A DNA stretch of 64,000 bases, from NCBI GenBank assembly GCA_046594915.1, contig JBKJRC010000006.1, forward strand, positions 124,001 through 188,000. The letters run 5' to 3'. Each line of letters opens with the position of its first letter. Position 1 is the stretch's first letter. A program made the translations under genes and the position numbers. The DNA comes from Methylotenera_A sp046594915. Its GTDB lineage: Bacteria; Pseudomonadota; Gammaproteobacteria; Burkholderiales; Methylophilaceae. This document shows positions 35,880-44,916 of this stretch, piece by piece. The notes under the pieces were generated by a model. It had not been told where the DNA came from. It saw only the letters and a program-made list of their open reading frames with translations, and did not search any database.

Positions 35880-36191
35880 TTAATTGCTATATTCAACGGT
35901 GTACCAAGCAATTATTGCAGCGGCAATAACGCTGAATATTATTGCGCTTATTGCAATCATATTTGCGCGGTTTGAATTGCTTAAAGCTTTGCGTGCAATA
36001 TACATAGTTTCTTCTTCTCGAGCATCACGCTTTGCTAAAGAAGCTGCTGAGCGTGACTCTTCTTTACGACGCAACCACTCTTGAGCAATAGCTTGATGCT
36101 GGGCATTATATTGACCATGTGCAATTCTTTCGCGCACCTCAAGTTCATTATCGTAAGCTTCAAGTTGCTGCAAAAATGGAAGTTGTGCCAT
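35880..36191 (-). CDS. Small tail-anchored-type membrane protein of unknown function
   Basis: 103 residues: a charged, helical, cytoplasmic-looking stretch (about 1-75, with EWLRRKEESRSAASLAKRDA), then one C-terminal membrane segment (about 78-98, MIAISAIIFSVIAAAIIAW) and a short tail. Proteins of this pattern with a KRDAREEETMxIARKALSNS motif occur in many proteobacteria and some phages without known function. It stands alone between the ends of glnE and ycaO. An AGGATTC-like ribosome site lies just upstream of the ATG. No role is proposed. Confidence 0.7.
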   Translation of the reverse strand: MAQLPFLQQLEAYDNELEVRERIAHGQYNAQHQAIAQEWLRRKEESRSAASLAKRDAREEETMYIARKALSNSNRANMIAISAIIFSVIAAAIIAWYTVEYSN

Positions 36192-36268
36192 AAGAATCCT
36201 TACGTAAAATAAATATCCTAATCGACGATTAATTTTGCGTCAAATTAAATAGTTGTAAGGTATTTCGT

Positions 36269-38059
36269 TTACTTCCAAACCTTACCATAAGCCTTAAGCA
36301 ATCGTTGATGCATAACGCTACCTTCCATATTTTCACCAAGTAATCCTAAACCAAAATATTGCTCTTCACGATTCAATAATTTATGCGCTTGTTGCAAGGT
36401 TTCTGTGCCATACATTAACGTCAAATTAGCTTCAAACGCTTCTGTATCTTCTGATTCTGTCATCTCTTTAAGTTGCACGATATTGTCAATGCAACGATAA
36501 ACGCGGGCGCGTTTTTCAGGTAGTTCGCCAAATTGGGCAATCCATGCGCAGCCATTTAGAATCTCATCGGTATCGCCAGCAGCCAAGGCGGCAAGTGTTT
36601 TTAATTCGCCAGCGCGTAAATCTACCCATGTGGTATTTGGGTCTGCGCATAGACCGATTAATGTGGTCACAGGTAACTCATCTGCCAATTCTAAATCTAA
36701 CAAGATTTGTAACAATTGTGCAGATTCAGTTTGGTTAAGTTCTGGCAAACGTAACGCAAAAGGGCGCACCAAATTGCCAACGGTATTGTTTTCCCATTGC
36801 AACTCTTCTACTGGGTAGATTTCACTCATTCCCGGCACAAAAATGCGGCAGGCGTAGACGCCTAAATGCGTGAAGTCGGCGATATACATATCGTGGCCGC
36901 TATTGTGAATAGTATGCACGCACCAGTTGTAATCTTCTTCGGTCGTTGTACCAAAGTTCCAATCGACAAATTCGTAATCTTGCGTGCTGCGTAAAAAATC
37001 CCAGCTAATCACGCCGCTAGAATCCACAAAATGAATCTCTAAGTTTTGTGAATCGGCAATTTCTTCCATATCAAAACCGGGTGCCACAAAGCCTTTTAGG
37101 CTATCCATTGCGCGACCTTGCAGAAGCTCAGTCAATGCACGTTCTAGCGCGACTTCAAAACGTGGATGTGCGCCAAAGCTGGCGAAGCAACCTTGATCTT
37201 CTGGATGCAATAGAGTGACGTTCATGACAGGATATTGTCCGCCCAATGAAGCGTCTTTAACCAAAATGCCATAGCCTGTATCGCGCAAACCTTTAATGCC
37301 AGCTGCAATGCGAGGGTAGCGATTTAACACGCGTTCCGGCACATCTGGCAAACAAATGCCTTCGCGAATGATTTTGTATTTGATATCACGCTCAAAAATC
37401 TCTGCTAATGCTTGCGTCCGCGCTTCCATCATGGTATTGCCCGCGCTCATGCCGTTGCTAACGTATAAATTGCCGATTAAATTGACCGGAAACAATACGC
37501 TTTTACCATCGCGTAAACGGGTGTAGGGGATTGCGCAAATGCCTCGCTGTTTATTACCAGAATTTAAATCAATTAAATTACTGGCTGGGCAGGTGCCTTC
37601 TGGGTTATAAAATTGTTGTAATTCGGGTGTTAATAACTCTTTTGGCCATTTGTCGCCTTTGCCTTTATTTAGTGAAATCCATTGCTCATTCGGATAATGT
37701 ACAAAATCTTTATTGGCGATTGTTTCGCCTAGGTAAAAGTGCGTCCAAAAGTAATTGGTGCTTAAGCGCTCAAAATATTCGCCAAGCGCGCTTGCTCTGG
37801 CAGCCAATTGCGATGCGCCTTTGCCGTTGGTGAATAAGCGCGGACAATCTTTATCAATCACATGTACCGACCAAATACCTTCAATCTCATTGAGCCAAGA
37901 TTTCTCTTCGGTATGAATGTTAAGTGCCAATAATTTGGCTTGCAGCGTGGCGATAGAGGATTCTAGTGAGGCATCTTTGCTAGGGATAAATGTTTCGTTT
38001 TCCCCAGATTGTGGCGCAATAAAGGTTTCAGCTGTGTTTGTTGATACAGGTGTAGTCAT
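36269..38059 (-). CDS. ycaO: YcaO, accessory factor for ribosomal protein S12 methylthiolation
   Basis: 596 residues, closely following E. coli YcaO: TFIPSKDASLESSIA, then FTNGKGASQLAARASALGEY and FERLSTNYF with the ATP/Mg-binding glutamates, IGNLYVSNGMSAGNTMMEAR, and FASFGAHPRFEVALERALTE. The first 25 residues are extra relative to E. coli and contain a partial duplication (ETFIAPQSGE then ETFIPSKDA). In E. coli the protein helps RimO methylthiolate S12 Asp88. RimO is not in the window. As a housekeeping YcaO it has no precursor peptide nearby and lacks a proline-rich C-terminus, so I do not call a RiPP cluster. Confidence 0.92.
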   Translation of the reverse strand: MTTPVSTNTAETFIAPQSGENETFIPSKDASLESSIATLQAKLLALNIHTEEKSWLNEIEGIWSVHVIDKDCPRLFTNGKGASQLAARASALGEYFERLSTNYFWTHFYLGETIANKDFVHYPNEQWISLNKGKGDKWPKELLTPELQQFYNPEGTCPASNLIDLNSGNKQRGICAIPYTRLRDGKSVLFPVNLIGNLYVSNGMSAGNTMMEARTQALAEIFERDIKYKIIREGICLPDVPERVLNRYPRIAAGIKGLRDTGYGILVKDASLGGQYPVMNVTLLHPEDQGCFASFGAHPRFEVALERALTELLQGRAMDSLKGFVAPGFDMEEIADSQNLEIHFVDSSGVISWDFLRSTQDYEFVDWNFGTTTEEDYNWCVHTIHNSGHDMYIADFTHLGVYACRIFVPGMSEIYPVEELQWENNTVGNLVRPFALRLPELNQTESAQLLQILLDLELADELPVTTLIGLCADPNTTWVDLRAGELKTLAALAAGDTDEILNGCAWIAQFGELPEKRARVYRCIDNIVQLKEMTESEDTEAFEANLTLMYGTETLQQAHKLLNREEQYFGLGLLGENMEGSVMHQRLLKAYGKVWK

Positions 38060-38171
38060 AATAGAAATAAGCTAAATAAATAAGGCTAGCAGAATATCAT
38101 GCGCAGGCAATAACGCACATGGATAATGTTTTGAGTTAATATTTGGCTTAATCAAAATAAAAAGGGCAGAT

Positions 38172-38435
38172 ATGAAAGCAATCGACAAAACACCTTTTTG
38201 GGTAACGCTGGCTTATGCCAACGTGCATACGCGCAAAATGGCGTTAATACTGGTGCTTAGCTGCGTGGTATTTGCATTGTACTGCGTGCCTTGGGTGCAA
38301 TTTTCAAAAAACTCAATGGTCGCAAAATTGTTTTTAATTGACGATTGGAGCTGGGTTGCCATGATGATTCCCATGACGATTTGGTATTGGGTCAGCTTAA
38401 AATGGGTAGATAAAAACGCAGGCTGGGAATCCTAA
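38172..38435 (+). CDS. Small two-pass membrane protein of unknown function
   Basis: 87 residues with two hydrophobic segments (about 23-42 and 58-76) and tryptophans at the membrane edges. An AAAGGGCAG ribosome site is just upstream. It lies between divergent ycaO and converging dhaK. I recognise no family; the short tail WVDKNAGWES is hydrophilic. No role is proposed. Confidence 0.65.
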   Translation: MKAIDKTPFWVTLAYANVHTRKMALILVLSCVVFALYCVPWVQFSKNSMVAKLFLIDDWSWVAMMIPMTIWYWVSLKWVDKNAGWES

Positions 38436-38459
38436 TTTACTTTTAATCATTCAAGTTAA

Positions 38460-39470
38460 TCACATGCCCCAGCGCAAAGCTGCCGTGTGTACTGGGCTAT
38501 CCCAATGTTGTTTCATTTCATCATCCAGCAAGCAAAGCGTGATTGAAACGCCCGCCATATCTAGTGCCGTGACGTAATTGCCGACTAATGAGCGGCTGAT
38601 GTTAATGCCGTGAAGATTAAATAATCTGGCGGCGGCGTTATAAATCAAATAAAGCTCCATCAACGGCGTTGCGCCAAAACCGTTAATTAATAGTAAAGCC
38701 TCATTGTTTAAGTCAATGTTTCTGGCTGTAAAGTCCGCCAAAATAGCATCCACGCAATCATTCACAATTGCATCCGCTTCGCGCATGGTTTCACGCCTGC
38801 GGCCTGGTTCACCATGAATGCCCACGCCCATTTCTATTTCAGTGTCGATAATATCAAAAGTAGGGCGGCCAGCAGCTGGCACTGTGCAACTGGTTAAAGC
38901 AACACCAATGCTAGCTATGCGATGATTCACTTTTTCACCTAACGTTTTACAGGCTTGCAGATTCGCGCCGGTTTCTGCCAAGCTGCCCACGCATTTTTCG
39001 ACAAGCATCGTGCCAGCCACACCGCGGCGGCCTGTGGTGTAAGTGCTATTTATCACGGCGCAATCATCGCTGATTAAGACTGTTTCGTTTTCAAAAGGCA
39101 ACATTTCTGCCGCCATTTCAAAATTCATCACATCGCCCGCATAGTTTTTCACGATAAATAAAACACCTTTATCTGAATGTACCGCTTCTGCCGCGGCCAG
39201 CATTTGGTCTGGCGTGGGCGATGTAAATACGTGGCCAGGACAAGCGGCATCTAACATACCAAAGCCGATGTAGCCTGCGTGTAACGGCTCATGCCCAGAA
39301 CCGCCGCCAGAAATAATCGCGACTTTATTTTTTTGGCTATTTTTTGATAGGTTTTTACGTGTTAAGTAAGCCGGTTCTAAATGCAGCGTAACTAAATCAT
39401 TATGCGCGCTGGCAAAACCAGTTAAGCTTTCCACTAAAAGATTGTCGGCATTGTTAATAAACTTTTTCAT
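38460..39470 (-). CDS. dhaK: Dihydroxyacetone kinase, DhaK subunit
   Basis: 336 residues. The glycine-rich loop GGGSGHEPLH (55-64) and the histidine that binds dihydroxyacetone covalently, H219 in GVGIHGEPGRRRE, are present. DhaK holds the substrate while DhaL transfers phosphate, giving dihydroxyacetone phosphate for glycolysis. It lies 49 bases downstream of dhaL on the same strand. No DhaM phosphotransfer subunit is encoded nearby, so whether this pair uses PEP (through a distant DhaM) or ATP is open. Related DhaK-like proteins act on other C3/C4 ketoses, so exact substrate is inferred. Confidence 0.9.
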   Translation of the reverse strand: MKKFINNADNLLVESLTGFASAHNDLVTLHLEPAYLTRKNLSKNSQKNKVAIISGGGSGHEPLHAGYIGFGMLDAACPGHVFTSPTPDQMLAAAEAVHSDKGVLFIVKNYAGDVMNFEMAAEMLPFENETVLISDDCAVINSTYTTGRRGVAGTMLVEKCVGSLAETGANLQACKTLGEKVNHRIASIGVALTSCTVPAAGRPTFDIIDTEIEMGVGIHGEPGRRRETMREADAIVNDCVDAILADFTARNIDLNNEALLLINGFGATPLMELYLIYNAAARLFNLHGINISRSLVGNYVTALDMAGVSITLCLLDDEMKQHWDSPVHTAALRWGM

Positions 39471-39519
39471 GTGCTGTACCTTTTAATGACTTTACCTTCT
39501 AATCTAGAGACAACTAATC

Positions 39520-40143
39520 CTAAATCAATAAGTCGCACACGGCATGCACCATTACTTGGCAACTTTTTGCACCTGCATCCAAATGCCCAATCGCGCGTTC
39601 ACCCAAACCAGCCGCGCGGCCCTTAGTGGCGATTAAATCTCTTGTTGATTCTAAACCAGCATCTGCAGCCAGTTTAATCGCAGTGCAAATCTCAGCTAAA
39701 TTCTTACCTTCTGCGGCGCTTAAAGTAAACGTGGTGGAAACGGGAATCAGCACATCTAACATGGTTTTTTCGCCTAAATTGGCTTTGCCACGTTGCATAA
39801 TGCTTTGCACGCCTGCGGCAAATGCGGCGGCTATTTCCAGCGGATCATTACCGCCATTGGCTTTGATGACTTTTGCCATGCCCATAAAAAAACTAGCAAA
39901 CAATGGCCCAGAAGCGCCGCCGATTGTACTTAATAGTTTTAAGCCGATTTTGTTTAGCGCTTCATCTGCGGGCAAAGGCAATAATTCGTTATACATGCCG
40001 GCAATAATTTCGGTACCGCGCTTCATGTTGATGTAATGATCGCCATCACCGATCGCGCGGTCAAGCGATTCTATTGCAGATTCGTTGGCAACGATTGCAG
40101 CGTGGATGGCAAGGCTGGCAGATAAAATTAAAGCAGTTTTCAT
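39520..40143 (-). CDS. dhaL: Dihydroxyacetone kinase, DhaL subunit
   Basis: 207 residues, all-helical, with the Mg-ADP-binding aspartates D28, D33 and D35 in LDRAIGDGDHYINM and the later TTIGGASGPLFASFF loop (here STIGGASGPL). In PTS-type systems DhaL holds ADP permanently and is recharged by DhaM; in ATP-type kinases the same domain exchanges ATP. The gene precedes dhaK by 49 bases. The histidine after GDGD, in place of the usual threonine or glycine, is a visible variation near the nucleotide site. Confidence 0.88.
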   Translation of the reverse strand: MKTALILSASLAIHAAIVANESAIESLDRAIGDGDHYINMKRGTEIIAGMYNELLPLPADEALNKIGLKLLSTIGGASGPLFASFFMGMAKVIKANGGNDPLEIAAAFAAGVQSIMQRGKANLGEKTMLDVLIPVSTTFTLSAAEGKNLAEICTAIKLAADAGLESTRDLIATKGRAAGLGERAIGHLDAGAKSCQVMVHAVCDLLI

Positions 40144-40279
40144 TCTGAATAGTTTAAAGCTAATTTCTGCATTGTTAAAAGCTATTTTTTGTTACTTGTT
40201 TTAATAAAAGCAGCAGTCAGATGTAACTTATTAACCAAGTTTAAGTCACAGTAAAGTTGTTTAATATTTTGGAGTGCAC

Positions 40280-40678
40280 ATGAAACAGTTTTTTAATGGA
40301 GTGGTTTTTATCAGTTTGGCGTTTGCTGGTTTTGCGTATGCAGGCGAAGCTGTAAAACAAATATCCGTGAAAGAAGTGCAGCAATTTGTAACGAGCAAAG
40401 CGGCCAATGTGGCAATTTTGGATGCTAATAATGAAAATGCACGCGCCGATGCAGGCGTGGTGCCAAGCGCGATTTTGCTCACTTCTTATAACAAATATGC
40501 ATTAACCGAATTGCCAAAAGACAAAAATACCACTTTGGTATTTTATTGTTACAACAGTTATTGTCAGGCATCGGATGCCGCGGCAGAACGCGCAACTGAC
40601 GCAGGCTACAAAGATGCGCGTGTGATGCGGGAAGGCATTGTCGGCTGGAATAAATTAACCAAAAAAGCCAGCCTTTAA
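40280..40678 (+). CDS. Exported rhodanese-like protein
   Basis: 132 residues with a signal peptide (about 1-22, ending FAYAGEA) and a single rhodanese domain. The active-site loop begins at C90 in VFYCYNSYCQAS, with a second cysteine at C95. Periplasmic single-domain rhodaneses move sulfur or take part in thiol redox; the target cannot be read here. I use the ATG at 40280, five bases after a GGAG ribosome site; the GTG two codons earlier overlaps that site. It stands alone between dhaL and the DUF2254 gene. Confidence 0.82.
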   Translation: MKQFFNGVVFISLAFAGFAYAGEAVKQISVKEVQQFVTSKAANVAILDANNENARADAGVVPSAILLTSYNKYALTELPKDKNTTLVFYCYNSYCQASDAAAERATDAGYKDARVMREGIVGWNKLTKKASL

Positions 40679-40770
40679 ATTGGTGTAAAAGGCGATTGCG
40701 TTGGCTTTCTAAGTTATTACTTATTTGTGCATCCAACTATATTTAATTGCACTTGGCTGTGCAATTAGCA

Positions 40771-42102
40771 TTAGTTAAAAACCTTGCGCACGCTTGCCAC
40801 TTTTCGCGCTAGTTTAGCTTTTTCATCATCGGTTTCTAAGGTTTGCGCTGCAAATGCGGCAATCAAGCTCATTTGTTTCTGCAATGATGCGCGGCGCGTT
40901 TTGTCAACAGTGCATTGCGCGACAAATGCGACAGCTTCTAGCAGCCGTTCAAAAATCGCAAGATTGGCTTTGCCGCTGATGCGAATCTGGTCAAACGCCG
41001 TGGCGACATAATCCTGGAAACTGGGCGTTAACGCGATAACGCGCGCGCCATTTTTTTTGGTGTGATTTTTTACTGGTAGTTCCCGCCGTGCAATTTCGCC
41101 GACGATTTCCCCAATAAAATCGATGCAAGTAACAGCGGTAGTTGTATCGTTAACGCCAGGCGACAGCGCTTTGAGTGCAATATCGACGACTTGCCGAATA
41201 CCAAAGTCTACGTCCTGCTCGATGGTGCGGTGATTATCGATGGCAAAAAACTGGTTTAATTTAGTGATTTTTTCTGCATCAATAATCAGGTTAACACTTT
41301 GGCTTTTGGCGCTATTCTGTACTGAAAGCAAAGCAGCGCCGCGTCCTGCAAATTGTCCGATGCACCGTTGCATCTGCAAAACCAGTTGATTTTCCTCCGC
41401 GAATTTGAGCAAGCCCTTGATGTCTACACTTTGCACATAGCCACAGCGCAACGCTGGAATTTTCAGCCAGGTTTGATTTTCTGCCGCTGGCTGAACGGTT
41501 GCTTCATCATTCGAGTTTTCAGCGTTAACAATTTCTGTGGGAAACATCACTTTAATGGCTTTTTTAGTTTCGTCCACAATATGGTGAATGATGTTGGTGA
41601 TTTGCAAAGAATTGGCAATATGATGAATGGCAAAAATCAACACAATTACACCGATTAGCGCAAGCAAAAGTCCAACTAACACCGCGAGTGATGGTAAGAA
41701 TTTTATTTCATCGCCGCCGCGAATCGTACGCAAGACCAGCAGACAGTACACAAAAATACTGACGAAATAACCGAGTGAAAATTGATAGGCGCGATCACGC
41801 ATAAAGTTGCGAAAAATGCGCGGCGTAAATTGGCCAGATGCCTGCGTCATCGCGTTTAGCGTGAGGGCAAACGTTAGCGCTGCAACCGTTAACATCGAGC
41901 TTGCAATTGCGGTGAGCATGCCGCGCGAACCGTCTGCACCAAGACCGAATAGGCGTGGAAAAGCTGCCAGCCACTTGCCATCAATACGCGTATCTAGTTC
42001 AATCAAACCCAGCGCTAATGCAATTGCGCTGATTAGCATCAGACCTGGAATAAACCATAAAGAAGCGCGCAGCTTTGTCCAAAAATTGATCATTTGATGC
42101 AT
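40771..42102 (-). CDS. DUF2254 inner membrane protein
   Basis: 443 residues. About four membrane segments fill the first 170 residues (for example SLWFIPGLMLISAIALALGL and LPSLAVLVGLLLALIGVIVL), followed by a soluble region of about 260 residues with LKALSPGVNDTTTAVTCIDF, a phrase typical of DUF2254 proteins. The family is common in proteobacteria and its function is unknown; a channel-like role has been speculated. It diverges from ppk2. The start has two possible ATGs, at codons 1 and 4, neither with a clear ribosome site. Confidence 0.8.
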   Translation of the reverse strand: MHQMINFWTKLRASLWFIPGLMLISAIALALGLIELDTRIDGKWLAAFPRLFGLGADGSRGMLTAIASSMLTVAALTFALTLNAMTQASGQFTPRIFRNFMRDRAYQFSLGYFVSIFVYCLLVLRTIRGGDEIKFLPSLAVLVGLLLALIGVIVLIFAIHHIANSLQITNIIHHIVDETKKAIKVMFPTEIVNAENSNDEATVQPAAENQTWLKIPALRCGYVQSVDIKGLLKFAEENQLVLQMQRCIGQFAGRGAALLSVQNSAKSQSVNLIIDAEKITKLNQFFAIDNHRTIEQDVDFGIRQVVDIALKALSPGVNDTTTAVTCIDFIGEIVGEIARRELPVKNHTKKNGARVIALTPSFQDYVATAFDQIRISGKANLAIFERLLEAVAFVAQCTVDKTRRASLQKQMSLIAAFAAQTLETDDEKAKLARKVASVRKVFN

Positions 42103-42211
42103 TAGCGTTATTTAATAGATAGGAAATTTCAGTCTTATTGTAACGCGAAATTTGTTAAGACTAACGGCGCGCTTGTGTTAAATTAACGCTATTCCATCAA
42201 AGGTTTAGCTT

Positions 42212-43027
42212 ATGCTTAATACACAGCAATATCGCGTTAAACTTAACACTCAATTTTCGTTAAAAAATATTAAGCCAGATGATAAATCGGAACGTGGTGC
42301 TTCTAAGCAAGCGGATGCTTTGGAGCTAGAAAAACTCGCCAACAAAATCAACGCGTTACAAGATATTTTATACGCACAGGGCAAGCATAAAATCTTGCTG
42401 ATTTTGCAAGGCATGGATGCCAGTGGCAAAGACGGCACGGTGCGCCATGTGTTTAGCGAGTGCGATCCGCTCGGTATTCGTTTAGCGAGCTTTAAAGGCC
42501 CAACCGAAGAGGAACTGGCGCACGATTATTTGTGGCGTTGCCATAAACAAGTGCCGCAAAAAGGCGAGATTGTAATTTTTAACCGCAGTCACTATGAAGA
42601 TGTGCTAATTGTAAAAGTGCACGATTGGATTGACGATGCGGAATGCAAACGCCGTTATGCGCAGATTAATGCGTTTGAAAAGCTGTTAACCGAGACCGGA
42701 ACAGTGATTATTAAATGCTATTTGCATATCTCCCAAGAAGAGCAAAAAACGCGCATGCAAGATAGATTGGACGACCCGACCAAAACCTGGAAATTTAACC
42801 CGAACGATCTAAAAGAGCGCGCGCTATGGCCGCAATATATGCAGGCGTATGAAAATGCGATGAGCGCAACCAGCACCAATTACGCGCCTTGGTATGTGGT
42901 ACCAGCTGACTCTAAAATGAACCGTAACTTATTGATTTCACGTTTACTATTCAGCGCGCTAAAGAAACTGCAACTGGAATATCCGCCAGTGCCCGCTGAG
43001 TTTAAAACCATTGTAATCGAAGATTAA
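42212..43027 (+). CDS. Polyphosphate kinase 2, class III type
   Basis: 271 residues. Walker A GMDASGKDG (67-75), the DYLWRCHKQVPQKGEIVIF stretch and the NRSHYED motif (124-130) identify PPK2. The overall wording, including ERLD-type lid (DRLDDPTKTWKF) and NYAPWYVVPADSK, follows the class III enzymes such as that of Meiothermus ruber, which phosphorylate both AMP and ADP with polyphosphate. It would recover ATP from stored polyphosphate. An AAAGG ribosome site lies upstream. The sensor kinase gene begins 22 bases after its stop, so the three genes to 45555 are probably one operon. Confidence 0.87.
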   Translation: MLNTQQYRVKLNTQFSLKNIKPDDKSERGASKQADALELEKLANKINALQDILYAQGKHKILLILQGMDASGKDGTVRHVFSECDPLGIRLASFKGPTEEELAHDYLWRCHKQVPQKGEIVIFNRSHYEDVLIVKVHDWIDDAECKRRYAQINAFEKLLTETGTVIIKCYLHISQEEQKTRMQDRLDDPTKTWKFNPNDLKERALWPQYMQAYENAMSATSTNYAPWYVVPADSKMNRNLLISRLLFSALKKLQLEYPPVPAEFKTIVIED

Positions 43028-43049
43028 TTCGCTTGATAAATTAACTATT

Positions 43050-44885
43050 ATGAGCCTGCGCTTTCGCTTAAATTTGCTGATTACTGTTTTACTATTACTG
43101 TTTATGCTGGCAGTAGCTTATGTGATTTTAAAAGGCACTAAAGCTTCGATTCAAGAAGGCGTAGAGGCAGCAACCAGAGTGACAGTGCAATTGCTCGACA
43201 CAGTTGTGGTGAGTTCTACCCAGAACCCGGAATGGGGTTATACGCACGACGTGATGCGACGCTTTTTAGAGCATCTTGGGCATGTGCGTAGTAACGAAAT
43301 TCAGCTTTATAGCATTAGCGGGGCCTTACTTTTTCAATCGCCACCGTCTAAATATCGCGCCGATATCAGGCCTCCGCAATGGTTTGAAAACCTGCTCAAT
43401 CCGCATGAAAAAGCTGTTACAAGAATTATCCGCTTTGGTAAATTAATCGTTACGCCCAACCCTGCAGGCGCGATACGCGAAGCCTGGAACAAAATGCGCT
43501 TTTTGTTTTGGGTGGGCTTAGGTTTTTTTATTTTGTTAAACGCGATTGTGTATTGGATGTTAGGCCGCTGGTTGCAGCCTTTGCAGCCCATGTTAAAAGC
43601 CATTAATCGAATGGAACAGGGCGATTTAAGCACACGTTTACCGCATTTTGATTTGCCTGAATTTGGCTCGATTGCGCAAAACTTTAACTTAATGGGTGAA
43701 TCGCTGCAAAAAAGTACGGCCGAAAATCAGCGTCTGGCTTTGATTGCGCAACAAACGGCAGATGCGATGATGATTCACGATTTGAATGGCAATATTTCTT
43801 TTTGGAATGCGGCGGCACAAAAAATATTCGGTTATGCGCCACAAGATATTATCGGAAAATCGGCCAGCGTATTGATTCCTAAAGGACAAGAACGCGATTT
43901 AGCCCAAAATATGCGAGCCATTAACGATAGGCGCCATGTGGAAAACCACGACACGCAACGCACCGCGCGCGATGGCCGCATTGTGGATGTGTCGATTTCT
44001 GCCGCGCCGTTAATTGACCCGCTCACCAATGAACTGATTGGCGATATTTGCAGCATGCGCGATATTACCGAGCGTAAGCATGCCGAAATTGCAGAACGAA
44101 AAGCCGAAATTGCTGAAAATAAACTGGAAGAAAATCGTCAAATTACCCATTTAATTCAAAAGCATATAGAAGATGAACGCCGTAGTTTAGCGCGAGAATT
44201 GCATGATGAGCTTGGTCAATATGTGACCGCGATTAAAACGTTTGCGGTGGCGATTGCCAATAAAACCAAAGAAAAAGCACCCGAAGTAGAAGCCAGCGCG
44301 CAAACGATTGTGGCGGCCGCCAATCATATTTACGATGGCATGCACAATATTATTCGGCAATTACGCCCTGGCTCGCTGGATAATTTGGGATTAATCGAGA
44401 CCTTAAAAGATATGGTTAATAATGTGCAAAAACAGCAAGCTAACCTTAAGATTAGCCTGGATTTATCGGGTAATTTAGATAGTTTGGGCGAAAATTTAAA
44501 CATCAATATTTACCGTATTGTGCAAGAATCCATCAATAATGCGATTAAGCATGCAGAAGCTAAAAATTTAGAGGTGAAAATCGCAACGACTGATACTGGC
44601 GCGCTTGAACTGACGATTAAAGACGATGGCGTAGGCATGGATGTGAACGCGGTCGATCAAACCAATCATTTTGGTTTATTGGGCATGCGTGAGCGTGTGC
44701 AAGGCTTTAAAGGCAGTTTCAATGTGGATTCTGAACCTAATGCACTTATTGACTCTAACTTAAAGCCGGCAACCAAAGCTGTGAGTGATAGCAATGGTAG
44801 TAAAAATAAGCGCATAAAAAAAACAGGCTCTAAAAATACAGGCACTATTATTTCCATTTATATTCCGCATGCCGTAAAAGTGTAG
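43050..44885 (+). CDS. PAS-domain sensor histidine kinase, MoxY/NarX-like
   Basis: 611 residues. First membrane segment (about 7-27), a periplasmic LapD/MoxY-type sensor, second membrane segment (about 151-172), HAMP, a PAS domain (about 225-345, FWNAAAQKIFGYAPQDIIGK), a coiled coil, then a HisKA_3 dimerisation domain with H385 in LARELHDELGQY and a HATPase (NNAIKHAEAKN, DDGVGMD, GLLGMRERVQ). An Asn/Ser/Lys-rich insertion of about 40 residues interrupts the last strands of the ATPase domain. It pairs with the LuxR-type regulator 31 bases downstream. The signal is unknown; upstream ppk2 hints at energy or phosphate status. Confidence 0.85.
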   Translation: MSLRFRLNLLITVLLLLFMLAVAYVILKGTKASIQEGVEAATRVTVQLLDTVVVSSTQNPEWGYTHDVMRRFLEHLGHVRSNEIQLYSISGALLFQSPPSKYRADIRPPQWFENLLNPHEKAVTRIIRFGKLIVTPNPAGAIREAWNKMRFLFWVGLGFFILLNAIVYWMLGRWLQPLQPMLKAINRMEQGDLSTRLPHFDLPEFGSIAQNFNLMGESLQKSTAENQRLALIAQQTADAMMIHDLNGNISFWNAAAQKIFGYAPQDIIGKSASVLIPKGQERDLAQNMRAINDRRHVENHDTQRTARDGRIVDVSISAAPLIDPLTNELIGDICSMRDITERKHAEIAERKAEIAENKLEENRQITHLIQKHIEDERRSLARELHDELGQYVTAIKTFAVAIANKTKEKAPEVEASAQTIVAAANHIYDGMHNIIRQLRPGSLDNLGLIETLKDMVNNVQKQQANLKISLDLSGNLDSLGENLNINIYRIVQESINNAIKHAEAKNLEVKIATTDTGALELTIKDDGVGMDVNAVDQTNHFGLLGMRERVQGFKGSFNVDSEPNALIDSNLKPATKAVSDSNGSKNKRIKKTGSKNTGTIISIYIPHAVKV

Positions 44886-44916
44886 TTTAACCAGAGTCAT
44901 TAATCAGGACATAAAA

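Noticed and set aside
36269..38059. YcaO as the core of a RiPP biosynthetic cluster
   Set aside because: Sequence follows the housekeeping E. coli YcaO; no precursor peptide, dehydrogenase, TfuA or transporter adjoins. TldD is 20 kb away and is itself housekeeping.
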